Shown piece by piece: positions 26,750 through 35,176 of a DNA stretch of 64,000 nt. Source of the stretch: CAYLPJ01 sp964385465 (GTDB taxonomy: Bacteria > Planctomycetota > Phycisphaerae > SM23-33). The DNA lies in assembly GCA_964385465.1 (NCBI GenBank), contig CAYLPJ010000032.1, forward strand, positions 1 through 64,000, given 5' to 3'. The notes under the pieces are model-generated. The model saw only the letters and a list, made by a program, of their open reading frames with translations, was not told where the DNA came from and searched no databases. How positions within the stretch are numbered: position 1 is the stretch's first letter; every line of letters starts with the position of its first letter. The translations under genes were made by a program, and so were the position numbers.

Positions 26750-27634
26750 ATGAGCCGTCCCGACACGCCGCACCCGCCCGGCCGACTGCCGCCCTGGCTG
26801 AAGAAGCGCCTGCCCCGTGGCGGCCGGGACGTCCGCGACCTCCTCAGCGACCTCGACCTCGCCACCGTCTGCGCCGAGGCCCACTGCCCCAACCAGGGCG
26901 AGTGCTACGCCTGCGGCACGGCGACGTTCCTGATCCTCGGCACCGTCTGCACGCGAAACTGCGGGTTCTGCGCCGTCTGCTCCGGCCACGCCGGGTCCCT
27001 GCGCGAGGATGAGCCCGAGGCCGTCGCCACGGCCGCGGCCCGCATGAAGCTCCGCCACGTCGTCGTCACCTCCGTCACCCGCGACGACCTGCCCGACGGC
27101 GGGGCCGGGCACTTCGCACGCACCATCGACGCCATCCGCCGCGAGGTCCCCGACGCCGCCGTCGAGGTCCTCGTGCCGGATTTCCTCGGCCGATGGGACG
27201 ACCTGGATACCGTCCTCGCGGCCCGGCCGGACGTGCTCAACCACAACGTCGAGACCGTCCCCCGCCTGTACGCGGCCGTGCGCCCCGCGGCGGACTACCG
27301 CCGCAGCCTCGACCTGCTCGCCCGCGCCGCCTCGGCCGAGGGCGTGCACACCAAGAGCGGCCTGATGCTCGGCCTGGGCGAGACGGACGAGGAGATCCCC
27401 GGCGTCCTGGCCGACCTCCGCGAGGCCGGCTGCGAGATCCTCACGCTGGGTCAGTATCTCGCCCCCTCGCCGGACCACGTGCCGGTGGACCGGTTCGTCC
27501 GCCCGGAAGCCTTCGACGCCTGGGGCGAGAGGGCCCGGTCGATGGGCTTCGCGGCCGTGGCGTCGGGCCCGTTCGTCCGCAGCAGCTATCACGCCAGGGA
27601 CGCCTTCGAGGCCGCCCGCGGCGAGGGCGCCTGA
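26750..27634 (+). CDS. lipA: lipoyl synthase
   Basis: 294-residue radical-SAM enzyme inserting two sulphurs into octanoyl groups of lipoate-dependent complexes. The auxiliary cluster ligands are Cys41, Cys46 and Cys52 (CAEAHCPNQGEC). The radical-SAM cluster ligands are Cys67, Cys71 and Cys74 (CTRNCGFC). The C-terminal RSSYHA motif, whose Ser ligates the auxiliary cluster, is present. Full length. The lipB partner is not in the window. It converges with the TPR lipoprotein gene, stops 12 bases apart. Confidence 0.96.
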   Translation: MSRPDTPHPPGRLPPWLKKRLPRGGRDVRDLLSDLDLATVCAEAHCPNQGECYACGTATFLILGTVCTRNCGFCAVCSGHAGSLREDEPEAVATAAARMKLRHVVVTSVTRDDLPDGGAGHFARTIDAIRREVPDAAVEVLVPDFLGRWDDLDTVLAARPDVLNHNVETVPRLYAAVRPAADYRRSLDLLARAASAEGVHTKSGLMLGLGETDEEIPGVLADLREAGCEILTLGQYLAPSPDHVPVDRFVRPEAFDAWGERARSMGFAAVASGPFVRSSYHARDAFEAARGEGA

Positions 27635-27646
27635 GTCGCGGGGCAT

Positions 27647-28255
27647 TCAGGGGCCGGCCTGGCCGATGGCGGTGAGTTGGCGCCGGGCCCAGGCCCGCCA
27701 TGCGGGTCGGTCGTCCTGTTCGATGATCTGCCGCAGAAGCCCGTGCAGTTCGCCGGTGCGGTCGCCGCGCTTGTGGAGTGCGCGGGCGAGGTTGGCGGCA
27801 TAGTGGATGTTGTCGGGCGCGAGGTCGACGGCCTGGCGGTAGTGGTCCACGGCCATGTCGAGCCTGCCCTGGACCTCGCGGACGAGACCGAGGTTGTTGC
27901 ACGGCTCGGGGTTGTCGGGCAGCAGCTTCCGGGCGAACTCGAACTCCCAGGCTGCCTGGTACCAGTCGCCGCGGCGGTAGTGGATCTTTCCGAGGTTGTT
28001 GTGGGCGGGGCCGAACTCGACGTCGGCGGTCAGGGCGCGGGCGAAGGCCTTCTCGGCGCCCTCGAGGTCGTCGGCGGCCAGGCGGGCGAGGCCCTCCTGG
28101 TTCTGGCGGCGGGCGGCGGCGGTGTTCCGGCCGGGCTGGGCCGTCACGGTCCGATAGTTGCCCTCGTCGCCTTGCATGGACCAGGGGCCGCAGCCGGGGA
28201 GGATGGCGGCGGCCAGGGCGGCCAGGGCGGCACGTCGTGTGGTGGTGGCAAACAT
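27647..28255 (-). CDS. TPR lipoprotein at the end of the type II secretion operon
   Basis: 202 residues. Lipoprotein signal MFATTTRRAALAALAAAILPGC, with the lipobox cysteine at residue 22. Tetratricopeptide repeats occupy about 55-180 (EGLARLAADDLEGAEKAFARAL, AHNNLGKIHYRRGDWYQAAWEF, PCNNLGLVREVQGRLDMAVDHY). It starts 17 bases after the GspM-like gene and is the last gene of the collinear cluster. An assembly or pilotin-like support role is possible but not shown by sequence. Confidence 0.8.
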   Translation of the reverse strand: MFATTTRRAALAALAAAILPGCGPWSMQGDEGNYRTVTAQPGRNTAAARRQNQEGLARLAADDLEGAEKAFARALTADVEFGPAHNNLGKIHYRRGDWYQAAWEFEFARKLLPDNPEPCNNLGLVREVQGRLDMAVDHYRQAVDLAPDNIHYAANLARALHKRGDRTGELHGLLRQIIEQDDRPAWRAWARRQLTAIGQAGP

Positions 28256-28272
28256 ACGTCGTCTCGTGGTTT

Positions 28273-28797
28273 TCAGCGGTCGGAGCCGGCGGGCGAGTAG
28301 ATCAGGTACGTCAGTGTCGCCTCGGCGTCCCAGAGGTCGCCGCCGCCCTCGCCGCGGGGCGTGCGAAGCCTCAGGTCCCGGACGTTGAGTCCCGAGCCGT
28401 CGCTGAGATGGTACAGGAAGGAGGCCAACTGCGGAAGCGGGACGTTGCGAAAGGACAAGGACGTCGGTTTGCGGAGATACGGCGTGTCCCCCACCCGCCT
28501 CGGGCCCTGCGGATAGACCCCCACCAGCGCCGATGTGCTCAGCCCCGCCGTCCGCGAGGCCGCCTCGATCCGTTTGCCCAGCTCCTGGACGCCCATCGCC
28601 TCGGCGGAGGCGACCTTCGGCCCCTGGCGCAGCCGGCGGATGTCGGCGGCGATCCGCTCGCACGCGGCGAGGTCCGCGGCGGACCGCCGGGCGAGCTCGC
28701 GCGCGGCGAGCATCTCCGTGGTGCTCCACGCCGCGGCGATCGCCAGCATCGCCAGCATCACACCGACCAGGACAGCCTGCCGCTTCTGAGGGCTCAT
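28273..28797 (-). CDS. gspM: GspM/PilO-like inner-membrane protein
   Basis: 174 residues: one N-terminal membrane segment (AVLVGVMLAMLAIAAAW), a short coiled coil, and a ferredoxin-like alpha/beta domain (about 85-170, with PTSLSFRNVPLPQLASFLYHLS). This layout matches GspM/PilO, which pairs with GspL in the inner-membrane platform. The sequence is divergent, so the name rests on topology and position. The ATG overlaps the upstream stop by 4 bases (28794-28797). Confidence 0.65.
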   Translation of the reverse strand: MSPQKRQAVLVGVMLAMLAIAAAWSTTEMLAARELARRSAADLAACERIAADIRRLRQGPKVASAEAMGVQELGKRIEAASRTAGLSTSALVGVYPQGPRRVGDTPYLRKPTSLSFRNVPLPQLASFLYHLSDGSGLNVRDLRLRTPRGEGGGDLWDAEATLTYLIYSPAGSDR

Positions 28798-30131
28798 CCG
28801 CCGCCCCCCTGCTCGCGCTCGTCGACCGGTTCGGCGGTGAACAGGAAGCTGACGCCCTTGCCCCGCAGGGCCTGGGTCTTCGGCGGCTTGACCGCGTAGC
28901 CGCCCCGCTTGCGAAGGGCGACGGAGACGCGTTCGGCCTCGACATGGTTGCGGGCCTGGCCGTCAACGCGGAGCAGGTCCGGCTGGATGCTGAGATCCAG
29001 GATGCGGAAGCGCAGCCCCGCAGGCAGACTCGCCAGCACGTTCCGCAGGTGCGTCAGGGCGGACGTGGCGAAGGCCGTGCCTGCCCGATCGGCCCCGGCG
29101 GCCTGCCCGCCGAGCCCCGCGAGCTTCCGCCGTTCGCTGGCCAGTCGCCGCGGGGGGTTCCGCGGAACGCGCTGATCGGGCAGGGCCTCGCGGAAAACGA
29201 CTCGCTGCTGCCGCTCGTGGCGAGCGGCCAGGGCCCCGTACTGCCGGGCCCGCCACTGCGTCACGCCGAACACGCAGGCCAGCAGCATCGCCACGGCGGC
29301 GGCCAGGGCCGCGACCGGACGGCGGCAGGCCTGGTGCGGCGTCCGCCCCCCCAGCGGGCCGGTGCGGAGATCGATCCAGGGCGAGCCGGCGCCGGCCAGG
29401 ATGCCCGCGGCCCGCCGCGCGGCGGCCCCGTCGGCATCGGTGCCTTCGACGGTTCGCCACGCGAGCTCGCCATCGGGCGGCTCGCCGTCCCAACCGACGC
29501 CCGCGACCACAGGCCGCCGGCCTCGCCCACGCTCAGTCGGGAGGTGCCGCCGGACGGCCTCGCCGTCGTCCGCCAGCCACCGCCAACCGGTCGGCTTGCC
29601 CTTGCTCAGTTCGACAACGTCCCAGCCGCCACGTCCGCCGACGACAACGGCGTCTGCCTCGTCGACCCGCCCGGCGGCGTGCTCGGCCGCGAGCAGGGCC
29701 GACGGGCAGATATGCTGGACGGGCACGCCGGCGGCCTCGAGCGCGTCGACGATGCCCCGCAGCGGGTCGAGTTCCGCGCAGACCCCGAGCGCCCGCTCGA
29801 CGCCGGCGGGCACGTAATCGGCGACGGCGTCCTCGGACGAGACGGGCAGGTACTCCTCGAGGCGGTAGCCCATGGCCTTGCGTCGGCCGGTGCGTTCGAT
29901 GCCCTCGGTCGAGATGACGGCGCAGAGGCACCAGGCCGAGCCGATCGCGAGCACGACCGGCCCGCCGTCCCACCCGAGCTCGCCCAGCCGCGCGGCGACC
30001 TCCCGGGCGCGGGCGGCCGTGTCGGCCCCGTCGGCAACGCGCACGTCCTCGGCGCACACGGCGTCGCCCTCGACGGCGGCGACCCGCCAGCCGTCGTCCC
30101 CCGCGAACACCACGTGCATCGCGTCTACCAT
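28794..30131 (-). CDS. gspL: GspL-like protein (actin-like cytoplasmic domain plus periplasmic domain)
   Basis: 445 residues. The N-terminal 200 residues are a PilM/GspL-type actin-like domain (AIGSAWCLCAVIS, KAMGYRLEEYLPVS). A membrane segment follows at about 278-297 (AALAAAVAMLLACVFGVTQW). The periplasmic part ends in a ferredoxin-like fold (LRFRILDLSIQPDLLRVDGQA). It would couple the GspE ATPase to the pseudopilus platform. Position between C-like and M-like genes supports the call; primary sequence is divergent. Confidence 0.7.
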   Translation of the reverse strand: MVDAMHVVFAGDDGWRVAAVEGDAVCAEDVRVADGADTAARAREVAARLGELGWDGGPVVLAIGSAWCLCAVISTEGIERTGRRKAMGYRLEEYLPVSSEDAVADYVPAGVERALGVCAELDPLRGIVDALEAAGVPVQHICPSALLAAEHAAGRVDEADAVVVGGRGGWDVVELSKGKPTGWRWLADDGEAVRRHLPTERGRGRRPVVAGVGWDGEPPDGELAWRTVEGTDADGAAARRAAGILAGAGSPWIDLRTGPLGGRTPHQACRRPVAALAAAVAMLLACVFGVTQWRARQYGALAARHERQQRVVFREALPDQRVPRNPPRRLASERRKLAGLGGQAAGADRAGTAFATSALTHLRNVLASLPAGLRFRILDLSIQPDLLRVDGQARNHVEAERVSVALRKRGGYAVKPPKTQALRGKGVSFLFTAEPVDEREQGGGG

Positions 30132-30141
30132 GGGAGGTCTC

Positions 30142-30663
30142 TCATCGTCGGGGCACCGTCAGCGTCTGCGTCGTGCCGCCGTGGGTCACGGTGACCTTGC
30201 CCGGCTCGATGCGGGTGATGGTGACCGTGCGCCCGCCGTCTTCGAGGCGATCGCCCTCCCCGCAGACCTTGATCTTCCGGTCCCGCGTCCAGAACATGGC
30301 CATCGAGTTGCCCGGCTCGGCGGCCGTGCCGATCAGGCTCAGCGTGAGCTTCGGCTTGGGCTTCGCGCGGGCCTTGGGCCGGGCAGTCGCGGCCACCTTG
30401 GACGGCGGGTCGTAGAGCGGGCGTCGCAGGTCGCGCCCGCAGAGGCGGACCAGCTCGCCCAGCGAGGCCGACGGCGTCTTCCGCTCCGCGGGCGCCGTGG
30501 CCGGGGCGGTCGACGGAGCGGTCGACGGGGCGGGCGCATCGGCCGATGCGGGAGCGGGGGCCTCGACGGGCACCGCCAGGCCGCCGGCCAGCACGCCCAC
30601 CCCGCCGAGGGCCACCAGGGCCGCCGCCAGGGCGATCATCTTCTTCCGCTGCCGCACCTTCAT
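30142..30663 (-). CDS. gspC: GspC-like protein of the type II secretion system
   Basis: 173 residues: an N-terminal basic stretch and membrane helix (MIALAAALVALGGVGVLAGGL), an Ala/Pro/Thr linker with repeated STAP, and a C-terminal homology-region-like domain (about 103-170, LTLSLIGTAAEPGNSMAMF followed by IKVCGEGDRLEDGGRTVTI). That small beta-domain is how GspC contacts the secretin in the periplasm. No PDZ domain follows, so it is a short form. Four-base spacing to the gspK stop. Confidence 0.62.
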   Translation of the reverse strand: MKVRQRKKMIALAAALVALGGVGVLAGGLAVPVEAPAPASADAPAPSTAPSTAPATAPAERKTPSASLGELVRLCGRDLRRPLYDPPSKVAATARPKARAKPKPKLTLSLIGTAAEPGNSMAMFWTRDRKIKVCGEGDRLEDGGRTVTITRIEPGKVTVTHGGTTQTLTVPRR

Positions 30664-30667
30664 CGGG

Positions 30668-31597
30668 TCACCAGGTAAACATCCTGCTCTCGCCGGTGCC
30701 GCCGGATACGCTCACCGCGAGAGTATACCATGCCCTGCGCCGGCCGCGGGCAACGACCCACAGGCCGTGACAGCGCGAGCGATCGGTCACGTGCTCGGCG
30801 ATGCGGTCCTTCTGCCCGGCCCCAAGCCCGCGGAGCCTCGACATCACGGATCGAAGGGACGCGTAAGGGTTGCGCCGGCGCGCTTCGAGCAGCGCGGCGG
30901 TCATTTGCCCGCCGAGTGCCCTCTCGCAGGCCGCACGGAAGACCGCCGGCGAGGCCCGGCGAAAGCTCACGCGCCCGTCGCCCCAGCAGGTCAGGGCCGA
31001 AGCCGCCCCGGCCCGGCCGGGCCCGCCCAGGAGCTCCCCGGGAGAGACATCCTCGAAAACCTGCCCGTACGCGGCGACCTCGGGCCGGTCGCTGCCGCCG
31101 TCGTCGGACGCCGACCCCGCCACGCGCGGGCGGAGGCTCACGCGCCGCGCCACGCCGGCCGCGCTCTGCCTGACCACGCTGCGCGCGATCCGCTGGGCGT
31201 CGGCCAGGCCGCGGGCGTCAAGCAGTTCGTTGACGTTGACCTTCGCCTGCTCGTCGGTGAACACGAGCTCGTAGTCGGTCCCGGCCAGTCGGCAGGAGAC
31301 GTGCAGGGCGGGCATGGGAGGCCTGGCGTAGCCGGTGGGATTGGGCCCGCCGGTCCCGCCGCCCGGACGCGGCCCTTTCTCGGCGGCGTCGAGCAACTTC
31401 TCGACGTGCCCGAGGAAGGTCGCCCGGCAGCTCGTGACGGCCCAGCGGCGCTGGAGCTCGCCAACGGCCTCCTCCGACGCCACCGCCCGCAGGATGCTCC
31501 GCCGCGCCAGACCGGTCAGGGCGGCCCCGGCGATCAGCACGAGCATGAGCGTCAGCAGCAGCGCGAACCCCGGTTTCCATCGAGTCGGCCGCATCAT
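30668..31597 (-). CDS. gspK: type II secretion minor pseudopilin GspK
   Basis: 309 residues. Short basic leader with Gly before the hydrophobic helix GFALLLTLMLVLIAGAAL, lacking the position-5 Glu as is usual for GspK. A large periplasmic body follows, with the GspK-type helix-hairpin segment (VNVNELLDARGLADAQRIAR) that caps the pseudopilus tip. Two adjacent ATGs occur; the first (31597) overlaps the gspJ stop as ATGA. Confidence 0.8.
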   Translation of the reverse strand: MMRPTRWKPGFALLLTLMLVLIAGAALTGLARRSILRAVASEEAVGELQRRWAVTSCRATFLGHVEKLLDAAEKGPRPGGGTGGPNPTGYARPPMPALHVSCRLAGTDYELVFTDEQAKVNVNELLDARGLADAQRIARSVVRQSAAGVARRVSLRPRVAGSASDDGGSDRPEVAAYGQVFEDVSPGELLGGPGRAGAASALTCWGDGRVSFRRASPAVFRAACERALGGQMTAALLEARRRNPYASLRSVMSRLRGLGAGQKDRIAEHVTDRSRCHGLWVVARGRRRAWYTLAVSVSGGTGESRMFTW

Positions 31598-32517
31598 CCG
31601 CCCCCTCCCTGGACCGTGACAATGTGGTCCCAGTCGGGGTCCTCGCCGTCGCCGGTCCACGCCCTCAGCCGCCAGATCAGCCCGCGTATGCCCCCGCCGT
31701 CGAGCCCGGCGTCGGGACCGTACACGTCGCGCGACGCGTCGTCGGAGTCCGTCGAGGCACCGCCGCCGGCGACCTCGACGCGGTAGAACCAGCAGTTGCC
31801 GGCGATGGCCCACTTCAGCCCGCTCGCCTCGGCCGCCGCACCCAGCGGCGGGGCCCTCTTCTCGCCACGGGAGCCCTGTTGGACCGAGCCACCCCCGCCC
31901 TTCCAGCGGAAGTACCATTTGCCGTTGACCAGCACGCGGTCGTGCGGCCGGACGCTCGAGGCCGGCGGGTTGGCAGTCGGGATCCTCGGCTGGGAGACGC
32001 TGCGGTCGGACTCGACCTCGGCGGGGAGGTCCAGTTCGTCGGCGGGGTCGCCGAGGCCCTCGGCGAACAGCACCAGCTCGAACCGCCGGATGTCCCGGCA
32101 GACGAGGTCCCGTTGCACGTGACGGTTGGTGAGCACGTCGAGGGCCTCCTGGCGGCGGACCAGCCAGGACCGCCCGGCGACGTCGGCAATCCGGTAGACC
32201 ACCCGGACCGGCCGATGGGTCCGCCGTCGCCTGTCGGCGTCGAGGGCCAGACAGCCGATCAGCTCCACCTCGCTCTCGCCGAGCATGTTCGTTTCCGCGG
32301 CGTGCTGGAGGTCCTCGCGGAGCAGGCCCAGCCAGTGCTCGACGGCGTCCTCGCCGGCCGCCCGCGACGAGGCCGCCTCGGCCGCGGCCGACAGACCTCC
32401 CGAGAGCCCGTCGGCGCCGAGGTCGGCGACCACGGCAAGCACGCCGACCATCAGCAGCGCCGACAGCACGGTGGCCATCAGCAGCTCCAGCAGCGTGAAT
32501 CCGCGTGAGGCGCTCAT
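31594..32517 (-). CDS. gspJ: type II secretion minor pseudopilin GspJ-like
   Basis: 307 residues. Class III prepilin leader MSASRG followed by FTLLELLMATVLSALL with Glu at position 5. A long variable periplasmic domain follows with a Ser/Gly-rich loop near 220-235. The size and the order (I, J, K) support GspJ. The ATG at 32517 overlaps the gspI stop by 4 bases. It is longer than typical GspJ (about 200 residues). Confidence 0.75.
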   Translation of the reverse strand: MSASRGFTLLELLMATVLSALLMVGVLAVVADLGADGLSGGLSAAAEAASSRAAGEDAVEHWLGLLREDLQHAAETNMLGESEVELIGCLALDADRRRRTHRPVRVVYRIADVAGRSWLVRRQEALDVLTNRHVQRDLVCRDIRRFELVLFAEGLGDPADELDLPAEVESDRSVSQPRIPTANPPASSVRPHDRVLVNGKWYFRWKGGGGSVQQGSRGEKRAPPLGAAAEASGLKWAIAGNCWFYRVEVAGGGASTDSDDASRDVYGPDAGLDGGGIRGLIWRLRAWTGDGEDPDWDHIVTVQGGGG

Positions 32518-32999
32518 GGCCGCACTCCCCTGCCCGACTGGCCCCCGGCGGGCGGGGGCGCTTCGTTGGGGTCTTGCGGAGCGGGGGGCAGGACGAGGTC
32601 CACGTCGACGAGCATGCGGTCGGCGTCGTCGAGCCCCTCGGCCTCGGGACCTCCGAGGATATCGCGGACCTCCAGGCGGACCACGCGGGCGCCGAGTCGC
32701 TCGATCGGCGGGTTGGGCACGCGACGCGTCCGCCAGGCCAGCGAGGCGTTCGCATCCTCGCCGGATACCCCCACCGGCACGCCGTCCCCCCCGGTCCACC
32801 ACTGCGAGAGCAGCTCGTCGGCCAGGCGCACCGCGACCTCACGCCGCGCCGTCAGCGCAAGCTGACGCGTGTGACGAGCCTTCGCCAGCACCACGCCGAC
32901 CAGGATCGTCCCCAGAATCGCGATCGCGGCGACGACCTCAATCAGCGTCAAGCCCGCCGGCCGTGAGAAGCGAGAACAGCTTGTCGATGTCCCTGTCAT
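32514..32999 (-). CDS. gspI: type II secretion minor pseudopilin GspI-like
   Basis: 161 residues. A 16-residue leader ends in Gly before LTLIEVVAAIAILGTILVGVV, with the conserved Glu at position 5. A short C-terminal domain follows. The only plausible start lies 62 bases inside the upstream gspH gene, so the two genes overlap in different frames. The proline-rich tail PPAPQDPNEAPPPAGG is probably disordered. Confidence 0.75.
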   Translation of the reverse strand: MTGTSTSCSRFSRPAGLTLIEVVAAIAILGTILVGVVLAKARHTRQLALTARREVAVRLADELLSQWWTGGDGVPVGVSGEDANASLAWRTRRVPNPPIERLGARVVRLEVRDILGGPEAEGLDDADRMLVDVDLVLPPAPQDPNEAPPPAGGQSGRGVRP

Positions 33000-33525
33000 G
33001 TTCGATCAACGTTGCCTGGCCCGTCAGGCCCGAGACGACGATCCATCCGGTGTCGTTCCTTTCGGCGGGCGCGCCCCGGCCGGTTGCCCGGCGCGGCGCC
33101 AGCCGCACGGCGTAGGTCACGCTGCGCCCGCGGGCGGAGAACGGAATCTCCGCCTTGCCGGCGCTGACCGCCGGCCAGCCCCTCCCCCGTCCGGAGCCCG
33201 GACCCGCCCGGGCGATCTCCACACGGTCGATGCGGACCTCGGGGGGAATGGCCAGCGGATGGGCGGCCTCGCGCCGGCCTCGCTCGCCCACCATCCACCT
33301 CTGGATGCGGTGTGCGTCGAGATCGAAGCTCAGCAGGCAAGGCCGGCCCCGGCACTGGGCGGCGAGACGGGTCATGCGATCGGCATGTGCGATCTGGCCG
33401 AAGGCCCCGCCGCGGGCGACGTCGCGCGCGTCGCCGGCGAGCGACCACGCCACGGCGGCGGCGAGCAGGCCCAGCAGCACGACGGCCACCATGACCTCGA
33501 TCAGCGTGAAGGCCCGCCGGGGCAT
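32938..33525 (-). CDS. gspH: type II secretion minor pseudopilin GspH-like
   Basis: 195 residues. Prepilin N-terminus MPRRA followed by FTLIEVMVAVVLLGLLAAAVAW, with Glu at position 5. The residue before the cleavage site is Ala, not the usual Gly. The beta-rich C-terminal part resembles GspH/FimT. The start lies 3 bases after the gspG stop, and the 3' end overlaps gspI by 62 bases. Confidence 0.78.
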   Translation of the reverse strand: MPRRAFTLIEVMVAVVLLGLLAAAVAWSLAGDARDVARGGAFGQIAHADRMTRLAAQCRGRPCLLSFDLDAHRIQRWMVGERGRREAAHPLAIPPEVRIDRVEIARAGPGSGRGRGWPAVSAGKAEIPFSARGRSVTYAVRLAPRRATGRGAPAERNDTGWIVVSGLTGQATLIEHDRDIDKLFSLLTAGGLDAD

Positions 33526-33528
33526 GGT

Positions 33529-33972
33529 TCACGCCCCCTCGGCCGGGCCGTCCACCTCGCCGAGGTCGGTGGAGAGGATGTCGGCGTTGATGCCGTCCCC
33601 CCCCTGGCGTCCGTCGGCGCCGTAGCTGATGACCTCGAAGGGCGCTTCCTGGCCGGGGCTGTTGTACTCGTAGGGGTTGCCCCAGGGATCGATGCGGGTC
33701 TTGATCGGCAGCTTCGAGAGCCCTTCGTCGTTGCCGGGGTAGCGGCTGTGCTTGTTGCGGTAGTGCTCGACGGCGCCGACGATAGTGGCGATGTCCGACT
33801 TGGCGCGGTTGATCCGCGCCTCGTCGACGTAGTCGGAGACCTTCAGCGCCACGGCGCCGGCCAGCAGGCCGATGATGACGACGACGACCATGATCTCGAT
33901 GAAGGAGAAGCCGCCGCGTCGGGTGCCGCCGCCCCGGCCGTGCTGCGCCGGATGGATTGCGTTAGAGAACAT
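33529..33972 (-). CDS. gspG: type II secretion major pseudopilin GspG
   Basis: 147 residues. A leader ending RRGG precedes FSFIEIMVVVVIIGLLAGAV. The C-terminal domain carries the GspG pattern: AIVGAVEHYRNKHSRYPGNDEGLSKL, then RIDPWGNPYEYNSPG and a calcium-site-like loop YGADGRQGGDGINADI. This is the main subunit of the pseudopilus piston. ATG 33972 has GGAGG six bases ahead; a GTG directly before it is also in frame. It overlaps the gspF stop by 11 bases. Confidence 0.93.
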   Translation of the reverse strand: MFSNAIHPAQHGRGGGTRRGGFSFIEIMVVVVIIGLLAGAVALKVSDYVDEARINRAKSDIATIVGAVEHYRNKHSRYPGNDEGLSKLPIKTRIDPWGNPYEYNSPGQEAPFEVISYGADGRQGGDGINADILSTDLGEVDGPAEGA

Positions 33973-35176
33973 CACCAGCCTCCAGGATGGGAAGAATCGT
34001 CGCGAACGCGATGAAGCCGACGAGGATGGCCAGCAGGATCATCATCAGCGGCTCCAGCAGCGTCGCCAGTCGCGTGGACGCAATGTCCACCTGCGTGTCG
34101 TAATCTGCGGCGAGGTCTTCGAGCATCTCTTCCAGTCGCCCGGAGGCCTGGCCGACGGCGAAGACCTGGATGACCAGCGGAGGGAAGGCCTCGGTCTTCT
34201 CCAGGGCCGCGGCGATGTCCCGCCCGGCGAAGACCGCCCGCTCGCAGGCGACGAGGGCCTCGCGGAGCACGCGGTTGTGCACCGTCCGCTGGGCGATCTG
34301 CACGGCGCGAACGAAGACCACGTCGTTCTTCAGCAGCGTGGCCATCACCATCGACATCCGGGCGATCGCCTGCTTGCGGATCAAATCGCCCAGCAGCGGG
34401 ACCTTGAGCTGCAAGCGGTGCCACCGCATCCGACCGTCCTCGGTCCGCAGCACGGCCGAGGCGCCCAGCGCCAGGCCGATCCCGCCGCCCAGCAGCAGCC
34501 ACCACCAGCCCAGGAGGAACTCGCTGACGCCGCGGACGATGACGGTGGCCGTCGGAAGCGTCTTGCCGCTGTCGACCAGCACGCTGAGGAGGTTGGGCAC
34601 GACGTAGGTCATCAGGAAGATGCTCACGCCGACGCCGGCGGTCATCACGATGGCGGGGTACATCAGCGCCGAGGCCACGCGGTTCTTCAGCCCGGCCGAC
34701 CGGCGGCGAAACTCCACCAGCCGCGCCATCGCGGCATCCAGCGTGCCGGCGTTCTCGCCGACGTCGATGATGCTGACGGCCAGTTCGTCGAACAGCGCCG
34801 GCTGGAGGGCCATGCCCTCGGCGAGGCCCCCGCCGGCGGAGACGTGGTCGCGAAGCAGCAGGATGGCCCGCTGGAAGCTGCCGGTGTGCTGGCGGGTGAT
34901 GGTGTCCAGGGCGTCGAGCAGGGGGATGTCGGCGCCCAGGAGGGTGGACATCTCCTGATAGAACCCGGTGACGTTCGCGCCCTGTCGTGAGGCGCGGTAG
35001 CGGTCGAGCAGGCTCGCGCCGCCGGAGGGCGCCTGCTCGGTGACGTCGCGTATGGCAAGCCCGCGCGCGCGAAGCTGGTCGCGCGCCTGGCGGGCGGAAT
35101 CGGCGGTGATCGTCCCGCGGACTTGCGAGGCCCGTCCCCGCCCCGTGCGGCTGGCCGTGTAGACGTACACCGCCAT
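33962..35176 (-). CDS. gspF: type II secretion inner-membrane platform protein GspF
   Basis: 404 residues with two GspF cytoplasmic domains (about 70-195 and 275-395) and three membrane segments (about 170-190, 222-245 and 375-395). Conserved pieces: FYQEMSTLLGADIPLLDAL, VGENAGTLDAAM, and VGQASGRLEEML. It anchors the pseudopilus assembly ATPase. The ATG shares one base with the gspE stop. Confidence 0.94.
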   Translation of the reverse strand: MAVYVYTASRTGRGRASQVRGTITADSARQARDQLRARGLAIRDVTEQAPSGGASLLDRYRASRQGANVTGFYQEMSTLLGADIPLLDALDTITRQHTGSFQRAILLLRDHVSAGGGLAEGMALQPALFDELAVSIIDVGENAGTLDAAMARLVEFRRRSAGLKNRVASALMYPAIVMTAGVGVSIFLMTYVVPNLLSVLVDSGKTLPTATVIVRGVSEFLLGWWWLLLGGGIGLALGASAVLRTEDGRMRWHRLQLKVPLLGDLIRKQAIARMSMVMATLLKNDVVFVRAVQIAQRTVHNRVLREALVACERAVFAGRDIAAALEKTEAFPPLVIQVFAVGQASGRLEEMLEDLAADYDTQVDIASTRLATLLEPLMMILLAILVGFIAFATILPILEAGDVL

